A stretch of DNA of 20,914 nt from an uncultured Ruminococcus sp. (GTDB lineage: Bacteria > Bacillota > Clostridia > Oscillospirales > Ruminococcaceae), in the NCBI GenBank assembly GCA_937894495.1, contig CALCRR010000359.1, positions 1-20,914 on the forward strand, in the 5' to 3' direction. A program made the position numbers and the translations under genes. The notes under the pieces are model-generated. The model was not told the DNA's origin. It did no database searches and saw only the letters and a program-made list of their open reading frames with translations. Within the stretch, counting starts at the first letter, position 1; every line of letters starts with the position of its first letter. Shown piece after piece: positions 14,212-19,562 of the stretch.

Positions 14212-14709
14212 ATGAAGATAAGAATGGCTGAGCAAAAGGACATACCGATGATGACCAGGCTTTTGTATCAGGTATGTGATGTTCACGCACAGGGCAGACC
14301 CGACCTGTTTGTTTCGGGCGGAAGAAAATACACCGAGCAGGAGCTTGAAGCACTTTTAAAGGACGACAGCCGACCGATACTGGCGGCGGCAGATGACGAT
14401 GATAAAATGGTGGGCTATGCCTTTTGTGTTATGCAGGACCACCGCAGCGACACTGCCATGACTGACATCATCACTTTGTATCTTGACAATCTGTGCGTTG
14501 ATGAAGCCCACAGGGGCGAGCATATCGGCACAGCACTTTACAAAGCGGTGCTTGAGTATGCAAAAGAGAGGGGCTGCTACAACGTGACCCTTAACGTATG
14601 GTCCTGCAACCCCTCGGCTATGAGATTTTATGAAGCTATGGGCATGAGTACCCAGAAGATCTGCATGGAGCAGATAGTGGGTCAGTCTCCCGAAAAGGAT
14701 AAGCCCTGA
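14212..14709 (+). CDS. GNAT-family N-acetyltransferase
   Basis: A 165-residue acetyl-CoA-dependent acetyltransferase. Motif A is clear: NLCVDEAHRGEHIGTALYKA, with the R-G-x-x-I-G-T pyrophosphate-binding loop, followed by motif B (LNVWSCNPSAMRFYEAMGM). The substrate is unknown; both small molecules and protein N-termini are possible in this family. The start is ATG at 14212 with AAAGGAG seven bases upstream; in-frame codons further upstream lack a ribosome binding site. It probably shares a transcript with the lipid kinase gene and is followed by two tandem terminators. Confidence 0.88.
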   Translation: MKIRMAEQKDIPMMTRLLYQVCDVHAQGRPDLFVSGGRKYTEQELEALLKDDSRPILAAADDDDKMVGYAFCVMQDHRSDTAMTDIITLYLDNLCVDEAHRGEHIGTALYKAVLEYAKERGCYNVTLNVWSCNPSAMRFYEAMGMSTQKICMEQIVGQSPEKDKP

Positions 14710-14805
14710 AACAATAAACAGCTAATATTGTTACATGAGGTTAAAATATTTATATCAACTGTACCAAAAAATTCCCCACAAACTTTTTTGTCTGTGGTAA
14801 AATAA

Positions 14806-14847
14806 AGTCACCGTCGGAGAGATACCTCCGGCAGTGACTCTTTTTTT
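14806..14847. terminator. Terminator after the GNAT gene, usable in both directions
   Basis: A 14-bp stem with one mismatch (14806-14819 with 14826-14839, 6-nt loop) is followed by CTTTTTTT. On the minus strand the hairpin is followed by TTATTTTA, so it can also end the convergent lipoprotein operon. A weaker stem (about 14776-14797, CCACA/TGTGG) lies just before it. Confidence 0.88.
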
Positions 14848-14882
14848 GATCCAAAATCAATTCCTTGTTTGTTTTGTCTTAG

Positions 14883-14920
14883 CGGCTGCGTTGGTGAGAG
14901 AATGCAGCCGTGCTTTTTTT
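14883..14920 (+). terminator. Second plus-strand terminator
   Basis: CGGCTGCGTT (14883-14892) pairs with AATGCAGCCG (14901-14910, one G-U), followed by TGC and seven T (14914-14920). Its end abuts the stop of the convergent minus-strand gene. It appears to be a backup stop that protects the convergent operon from antisense transcription. Confidence 0.8.
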
Positions 14921-14921
14921 A

Positions 14922-16205
14922 TCAGAAATAATACATATCCGCATTATCTTCATCAAAGGCAAAGTCCTCAAGGTCCTTGAATGCCTCTCTCAGCTTGCCG
15001 CTGTCTATCTCCAGCTCGCCGTCATAGTAGTCGCCGTAATCATAGTCCTCATCATCGTCGTAGGAATATCTTTCAACGCTGCATACCACATAATCGCCTG
15101 CTATCACACAAGCCATAGGTATCAGCTCCACATTGCTGCTGGAGGGAATGATGCCCGAGAGAATGTAGGATACCTCAGACTTTATGCGCAGGGCGTCCTC
15201 TTCGCTGTCTGCCTTTATCTTCATGTATACATCGTCCTCGCCTGCGTCAAAGGCGGTCTGTATAGCCTTTGGTATAGCGTAGATATCCTCGATCTCCGAA
15301 GCGCTCATCACCAGATAGCAGCAGTCTAAGCTGGTGCATTCGGGAATATCCTCCTGATCGCTCCAGTCGTAGCCGTCCTCCTCCTTCATCTCGTCGTTGA
15401 CGTTAAAGCAGGTGTATGCAGGTGACTCGTCGCCGCCGTCAAAGGTCAGGTCAACATGGTACCAGTTTCCGTCGATGTTGACCACGTCCCAGGCGTGCTC
15501 GCCCTCCGCGGTGGAGTGGATTATCTTGCAGTCGATACCCAGAGCGTCCATAAACAGCTTGAAGGTAGTGGCATTGCCCACGCAGATAGTCTCATGATAC
15601 TTGAAAAAGCCGTAGGGCGTATGAGCATAAAGGTCGGCGTCATCGGTCTCAAGGTCTATGGCAGCCAGGTTATCATCATTGTATGCAGTAGTTGCAAACA
15701 TATAGTCATAAATAGCCTTTTCCTTTTCGTACTCGCTCATGTTATCGGTGATGTTTTCCTCTATCGCCTGAGACATCTGCTCCAGCACGTACTTGTCATT
15801 GTCATCAAGCGCTGAGTCGTCCCCCGACTTATAAGCCTCCAGAACGGCAGTGTCGTCATAGATATCGTGTATCTCTTCATAATCAAAATACTCTTCCGGG
15901 TCAAAATCCTCAGAGAGAATATCCTCGGGCTCTACCTCCAAAGCGTTTGAAAACAGGGTCAGAAGTCTGTCTACCTTGTATTCAAGCTCCTCTATCTTTT
16001 CATCGTCCGATGATTTTTCTCCATCGTCCTCCTTATCCTCCTCAGAGCTCTTATTCTCCTTTTTCTCGCTCTGCGAGCTGCTTGCGGCTTCCTTCTTGCT
16101 GCTGCCGCTGTCCTTTTTCTGCGAGCAGCCCCCAAGGCTCAGTGACGAAGCCATCAGCCCCAGACAAAGGGCGAATGTAATGATCTTTTTAGCATTGTTC
16201 CTCAT
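14922..16205 (-). CDS. Lipoprotein with transglutaminase-like core domain
   Basis: A 427-residue surface lipoprotein. The signal peptide ends in a lipobox LGGC (C27), followed by a Ser/Lys/Glu-rich spacer (about 28-70) and a helical region. The transglutaminase/protease-like core is at about 180-260. Its Cys-His-Asp triad is visible: ICVGNATTF with C208, GEHAWDVVNIDGNWYHVD with H237, and D252. A C-terminal domain of about 150 residues (about 275-427) is unusually acidic, with a run of Asp/Tyr. Bacterial proteins of this type are usually proteases, peptide cross-linkers or unknown, so activity cannot be named. The start is ATG at 16205, chosen because AAGGAG lies nine bases upstream and the signal peptide begins there. 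It is the second gene of an operon, 61 nt after the DUF4358-like gene. Confidence 0.88.
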   Translation of the reverse strand: MRNNAKKIITFALCLGLMASSLSLGGCSQKKDSGSSKKEAASSSQSEKKENKSSEEDKEDDGEKSSDDEKIEELEYKVDRLLTLFSNALEVEPEDILSEDFDPEEYFDYEEIHDIYDDTAVLEAYKSGDDSALDDNDKYVLEQMSQAIEENITDNMSEYEKEKAIYDYMFATTAYNDDNLAAIDLETDDADLYAHTPYGFFKYHETICVGNATTFKLFMDALGIDCKIIHSTAEGEHAWDVVNIDGNWYHVDLTFDGGDESPAYTCFNVNDEMKEEDGYDWSDQEDIPECTSLDCCYLVMSASEIEDIYAIPKAIQTAFDAGEDDVYMKIKADSEEDALRIKSEVSYILSGIIPSSSNVELIPMACVIAGDYVVCSVERYSYDDDEDYDYGDYYDGELEIDSGKLREAFKDLEDFAFDEDNADMYYF

Positions 16206-16266
16206 ATGTATTATCTCCTTATAAAAATTAAAATGTAAATATGCAAAATTACGTGTCAGGTGCAGC

Positions 16267-16794
16267 CTATCCCTCCAGCGCCTCCTCAATAGTCTTTTTC
16301 AGCGATGAAGCGTCCTCGGAGATTATCAGCACATCATAGCCCCCTGCCGAGAATATCTCAGCCGAGTCTATCTTAGGCATCTCCTCGGGCTTGTAGGTCT
16401 CAAAATCTCTTGAACGTGAGCTTAAACGGCTTTCGAGTATCTGCTTGCCCTTGCCGTCGGCAGGCTTTATCATTGATATCTCATCAGCATTGCCGCCGCT
16501 TGTGGCGAAGATTATGCCGCCGTCTGTGAGCTTGTCGGCTTCAATACCGTAAAGCTTGGGGCAGTTGTTGTCAAAGGTCTCCTCACCGTAATAGGCATCG
16601 CCGTCAAGCAGCTCGTTATCAATGGCAGATAACACCTCCTTGGCAGTTACCTCACTTTCCTCAGTCTGCGAGCTTTCGGCAGTCTCGCTGTTTTGCGAGC
16701 TCTTGCCGCTGTCAGCCTTGCTGTCCTCACCGCCGCAAGAGCCCAGCATGACCATTGCCGCCGCAGCGCATAAAATGCGCAGATAAAGCTTCAT
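16267..16794 (-). CDS. Small lipoprotein, DUF4358-like
   Basis: A 175-residue lipoprotein with signal peptide and lipobox LGSC (C20), followed by a Ser/Glu/Gln-rich linker (about 21-50) and one compact domain. That domain resembles DUF4358: a variable alpha/beta stretch with Y-K-P-E-E (FETYKPEEMPKI) followed by AGGYDVLIISEDASSLKKTI at the C-terminus. The function of that family is unknown; I assign it by remembered pattern, not by search. The start is ATG at 16794 with AAGGGAG upstream. It ends in TAG. It is the first gene of the operon with the transglutaminase-like lipoprotein, and both products would be anchored on the outer face of the membrane. Confidence 0.8.
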   Translation of the reverse strand: MKLYLRILCAAAAMVMLGSCGGEDSKADSGKSSQNSETAESSQTEESEVTAKEVLSAIDNELLDGDAYYGEETFDNNCPKLYGIEADKLTDGGIIFATSGGNADEISMIKPADGKGKQILESRLSSRSRDFETYKPEEMPKIDSAEIFSAGGYDVLIISEDASSLKKTIEEALEG

Positions 16795-17057
16795 TATTAT
16801 CTCCCTTTCTATGTCAGATATCTATTATTGTCTGATGAGCGCAAAGCTCCTTATCAGTACCTTAGACATTATATCATTAAGCCGAACGACCTTGCTTGCA
16901 AGTGGTCTGAGGCGAAATGATACAATAACGTATGAAGGCTATGCGTTTATTATATCACATAAGTCGTTCCAATTCAATAGAATTACAAAATTTTTCACTT
17001 GTTTGTCAAAATGTAAAATTAAGGGAAAACCCCGTGCCTGCGCCCTTTTGTGCAGTA
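16795..17057. other. Leader and upstream region of the lipoprotein operon
   Basis: No gene is seen. On the minus strand it holds a promoter at 16949-16977 and a predicted ~150-nt leader with small stems (for example TCAGA/TCTGA at 16814-16835 and GACC-TTGC/GCAA-GGTC around 16888-16907). A second extended -10-like TGATATAAT occurs at 16868-16876 without a good -35. Confidence 0.5.
16949..16977 (-). promoter_or_regulatory. SigA-type promoter for the two-lipoprotein operon
   Basis: On the minus strand TTGAAT (16972-16977), 17 bp, TATAAT (16949-16954). The predicted start is near 16942. Confidence 0.7.
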
Positions 17058-17088
17058 TAAAAGGGCACCGCGCTCAGCATGGTGCCCT
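17058..17088 (-). terminator. Terminator of the radical SAM operon
   Basis: On the minus strand AGGGCACC (17081-17088) pairs with GGTGCCCT (17062-17069) and is followed by TTTTAT. It lies 28 nt after the radical SAM stop codon. The same TTTT/GGGC strand can instead pair with GCCCTTTT at 17042-17049, a mutually exclusive fold. Confidence 0.75.
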
Positions 17089-17116
17089 CTGTTAATTATA
17101 TCTGATAGATCGCCTG

Positions 17117-18190
17117 TTAAAACAGGATATTCTTAAAGCATACCTCTGGTCTGTGCTCGTCAAAATTCCAGCTGTGGTAAGCGTCGCCGTGGCAGAACTG
17201 CTTCTGGTCGCAGCCTGCGCACTTTTCGTTCTCGTCGCCCAGATCCTTGCGGAAGATCTTAAAGCCATTCTCCCATACCTCGCTGAACCTGTCTTTAAGT
17301 ATGTTGCCCTGTACAAACTCCGGCCGCCTTTCGATGTCAAGGCAAGCGGTTATATCGCCGTTAGCCATAATGCTGGCGGTGTAGAGCCCTGCGGTGCAAA
17401 GATAATACCAGTCCCTCACCTCACGCTCATACTCTGTTCCCAGATAGTGGCTGCACCCGTATGATACAGGCTCGCCTGCAATGCGCTTGTTTCTTATGTA
17501 TTCAAACATGGTGCGGTAGTCCTCATCGGTCAGCAGCAGCTCAGGGTGCTGCTTCGCCCTGCCGATAGGCTCTATGTTTATTATCCTCCAGGAGTCGATA
17601 TCCATCTTATCAAAAATATAATAAAGTTCATCAAGCTCGCCGATGTTCTGGTGAGTCACAACAGTGGTCACCTGCACGTGCTTGAATTTTCCCACCCTCA
17701 GAAGGCTCTCAATGCCCCTCATGGCTTTTTGGTAGCCCCCGGGGGTGCGCCTGAAAGCGTCATGGGTCTGCTCCAGCCCGTCTATGCTCACCGAAATTGT
17801 CTTCATACCGCAGCGGTAAAGCTCCCTCGCCGCAGCGTCATCGATAAGGGTCGCATTGCTGGTCATTCCCCAGTTGAAGCCCAGAGAGTTTGCAATGTGC
17901 ATGATATCGAAAAACTCTTTTCTCAGCAGCGGCTCACCGCCTGTTATGCACAGCATTTTTTTTCTGGTGCCCATATCGTCTCTCAGCTGCCTTAAAAATG
18001 TGCCGTACTGGGAAACGCTCAGCTCGTCACTGGGCACATCGCCGCAGCTGCTGCCGCAGTGTATGCACCTTTCGTTGCAGCGAAGTGTCAGCTCCAGAAA
18101 AAGATTTCTGAGCTCAGGCTTTTTCATAAGCTCCCCACGGTAATTTGAGAGCTTGTTCAGATCTTTTATCTTAGTTTCTACATTAAGCAT
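17117..18190 (-). CDS. Radical SAM/SPASM peptide-maturase-like enzyme
   Basis: A 357-residue cytoplasmic iron-sulfur enzyme. The radical SAM cluster site is CNERCIHC (C38, C42, C45), followed by ITGGEPLLR and SVSIDG. The SPASM domain is complete in pattern: C265-x12-G-x4-C283, then C324-x2-C327-x5-C333 and C351, the layout expected for auxiliary 4Fe-4S clusters in peptide-modifying enzymes and sulfatase maturases. No PqqD-like recognition domain is visible in the short N-terminus. No sulfatase is nearby. It follows the VYGPP-repeat lipoprotein gene by 28 nt on one transcript, so that lipoprotein is the likely substrate. The lipoprotein has no cysteine outside the lipobox, which argues against thioether formation and for a bond or change at Tyr, Pro or neighbouring residues (inference). 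The start is ATG at 18190 with GGAG nine bases upstream; a GTG two codons earlier is too close to that site. Confidence 0.9.
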   Translation of the reverse strand: MLNVETKIKDLNKLSNYRGELMKKPELRNLFLELTLRCNERCIHCGSSCGDVPSDELSVSQYGTFLRQLRDDMGTRKKMLCITGGEPLLRKEFFDIMHIANSLGFNWGMTSNATLIDDAAARELYRCGMKTISVSIDGLEQTHDAFRRTPGGYQKAMRGIESLLRVGKFKHVQVTTVVTHQNIGELDELYYIFDKMDIDSWRIINIEPIGRAKQHPELLLTDEDYRTMFEYIRNKRIAGEPVSYGCSHYLGTEYEREVRDWYYLCTAGLYTASIMANGDITACLDIERRPEFVQGNILKDRFSEVWENGFKIFRKDLGDENEKCAGCDQKQFCHGDAYHSWNFDEHRPEVCFKNILF

Positions 18191-18218
18191 TTTCACGCAC
18201 TCCGTGGTCTAAAATACC

Positions 18219-18812
18219 TCAGTTAAAATCAGAGGGCGGACCGTAAACTGTAATGGGATTATCATAGTAGGGCACAAATTCATCGTCGCCGTTCTCGGTG
18301 ACGTCCTCCTTTTCGGTATCGTCCTCGTCAGCCTTGCTGTCCTTGTCCTCAAAATATGATGGCGGACCGTAAACCAGCTGCTGGAACTCACCTTCGTCAT
18401 ACTCCTCCTCCAGCGTGGGGGGAGGTCCGTAAACGTCCTGCTGGATATCTTCGGCAGGGTCATACTCCTCTTTGCTGTCCTCATCGTCAAGCTCAGGGGG
18501 CGGACCGTAAACAGTCTCATGAATATCGTTTCCGGGGTCATACTCTTCCTCGCTGTCCTCATCGTCAAGCTCGGGGGGAGGACCGTATACGTCCTGCTGT
18601 ATATCGTCCTCGGGATCATATTCTTCCTCGCTGCTCTCAGCCTCATTGCTGTTATCAGCTTCCTTATTATCAGAGTCCTCAGCCTCACTGCCTACAGAAA
18701 CAGGCTCCTTCACGCTGCTGTCGCCTACAGGGAACTCGACCTCGCAGCTTGTCATAGTAAGCACAGCTGCAAAAGCCGCAGCGGTAAGCAGGGTCTTTTT
18801 TGTCTTTTTCAA
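18219..18812 (-). CDS. Acidic lipoprotein with five VYGPP motifs, putative radical SAM substrate
   Basis: A 197-residue protein with a lipoprotein signal peptide (KKTKK, hydrophobic core, T-M-T-S-C with C23 lipidated; the -3 residue Met is atypical). The mature part is low-complexity and very acidic, with five VYGPP cores at 75-79, 101-105, 127-131, 147-151 and 189-193. The first three lie in 26-residue units (EEEYDPxDDI then VYGPPPELDDEDS-like); the last is near the C-terminus. No fold or enzyme motif is seen. It is the first gene before the radical SAM/SPASM gene, under a perfect promoter, so it was probably made to be modified and displayed. It resembles in concept the radical SAM-associated putative lipoproteins I recall from Bacteroidetes, but I cannot confirm homology. 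The start is TTG at 18812 with AGGAGG eight bases upstream. Confidence 0.85.
   Translation of the reverse strand: MKKTKKTLLTAAAFAAVLTMTSCEVEFPVGDSSVKEPVSVGSEAEDSDNKEADNSNEAESSEEEYDPEDDIQQDVYGPPPELDDEDSEEEYDPGNDIHETVYGPPPELDDEDSKEEYDPAEDIQQDVYGPPPTLEEEYDEGEFQQLVYGPPSYFEDKDSKADEDDTEKEDVTENGDDEFVPYYDNPITVYGPPSDFN
18396..18629 (-). repeat. Three 78-bp coding repeats around the VYGPP cores
   Basis: Residues 62-87, 88-113 and 114-139 of the lipoprotein form three 26-residue units, encoded by 78-bp repeats. The third decays after its VYGPPP. Two further VYGPP cores (147-151 and 189-193) lie outside the regular period. Synonymous differences between units show they are not a fresh duplication. Confidence 0.85.
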
Positions 18813-18855
18813 AATGAACTCCTCCTCTCATGTCAAAAAATATCTACCTATGTAA

Positions 18856-18884
18856 ATTATACTATCCCCTTAACAGTTTGTCAA
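18856..18884 (-). promoter_or_regulatory. Consensus promoter of the lipoprotein/radical SAM operon
   Basis: On the minus strand TTGACA (18879-18884), 17 bp, TATAAT (18856-18861), exact consensus. The predicted start is near 18849, with a leader of about 37 nt. Confidence 0.88.
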
Positions 18885-18923
18885 TAGCTAAGCAGGCAAA
18901 AAATTAATTTTTATCTGCCGTTA

Positions 18924-18952
18924 TTGACAAATTAAACCATTAGCTTTATAAT
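18924..18952 (+). promoter_or_regulatory. Consensus promoter of the thioesterase gene
   Basis: TTGACA (18924-18929), 17 bp, TATAAT (18947-18952). The two divergent -35 boxes are only 39 bp apart. A small stem AATGC/GCATT follows in the leader. Confidence 0.87.
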
Positions 18953-19008
18953 CATATTATAATGCAGTTTTCGCATTGCAGATCATTTTTCAGAAAGGGA
19001 GCTTCACA

Positions 19009-19428
19009 ATGAGCAAGCTTAAACCATACCGCCGCAGGGCATATTATTATGAGACCGACAGAATGGATATCGTACACCATTCAAACTACGTCCGCTGGCT
19101 TGAGGAAGCAAGGGTAGACCTTATGGAGCAGGCAGGCTGCCCCTTTACCGTTACCGAGAGTATGGGCATAGTGTCTCCCGTTTTAAAGGTCGAGACAGAG
19201 TATAAATACCCCGTGCGCTTCGGCGATGAGTTCGAGGTCAGATGTACCCTCACAAATTTCAACGGCTGCAGGTTCGAGCTGGAATACGAGATAGTGAACC
19301 TCACCACAAACCAGCTCGCCTGCAAAGCAAAGACCTCCCACTGCTTCACCGATACCAGCCTTCGTCCCGTAAGGCTGCAAAAGCAGTTTCCCGAGCTTTA
19401 TCAGAAGCTGCTTGCCGTTAAGGATTAA
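19009..19428 (+). CDS. Acyl-CoA thioesterase, 4HBT hot-dog family (YbgC/FadM-like)
   Basis: A 139-residue hot-dog-fold thioesterase that would hydrolyse acyl-CoA or a similar thioester in the cytoplasm. The N-terminal signature YYETDRMDIVHHSNYVRWLEEAR matches the 4HBT pattern with the catalytic Asp at D17 and the H-x-N-Y segment (H24, N26, Y27) on the long helix. The strands that follow (VETEYKYPVRFGDEF, then FELEYEIVN and CKAKTSHCFTD) fit the fold. The substrate is unknown. The start is ATG at 19009 with AAAGGGAG seven bases upstream. It is a single-gene unit; the only possible end signal is an AT-only palindrome at 19435-19450, which is a weak terminator. There is no evident link to the divergent radical SAM operon other than the shared promoter region. 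Confidence 0.9.
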   Translation: MSKLKPYRRRAYYYETDRMDIVHHSNYVRWLEEARVDLMEQAGCPFTVTESMGIVSPVLKVETEYKYPVRFGDEFEVRCTLTNFNGCRFELEYEIVNLTTNQLACKAKTSHCFTDTSLRPVRLQKQFPELYQKLLAVKD

Positions 19429-19476
19429 AAGCATTTTTTATATATAAAAACAGCAAGTTCAATATACCTTATACTG

Positions 19477-19505
19477 TTGACATAAACCCGAAAATGCGCT
19501 ATAAT
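19477..19505 (+). promoter_or_regulatory. Consensus promoter of the GH59-like gene
   Basis: TTGACA (19477-19482), 17 bp, TATAAT (19500-19505). The predicted start is near 19512, with a leader of about 50 nt before the TTG start at 19563. Confidence 0.87.
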
Positions 19506-19562
19506 TAAACAAAATCAGGCACATCTGTGTGCAAATTTTATTTATGCGGAGGGCGATGTATC

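Noticed and set aside
17117..18190. Radical SAM gene as an anaerobic sulfatase maturase
   Set aside because: No sulfatase gene is in the window and the partner gene is a repeat lipoprotein; still possible in principle, but less supported.
18209..18688. Alternative minus-strand frame across the VYGPP repeats, rich in Arg/Thr
   Set aside because: The repeats keep the other frame free of stops only because of their period; the lipoprotein frame has the signal peptide, ribosome binding site and promoter.
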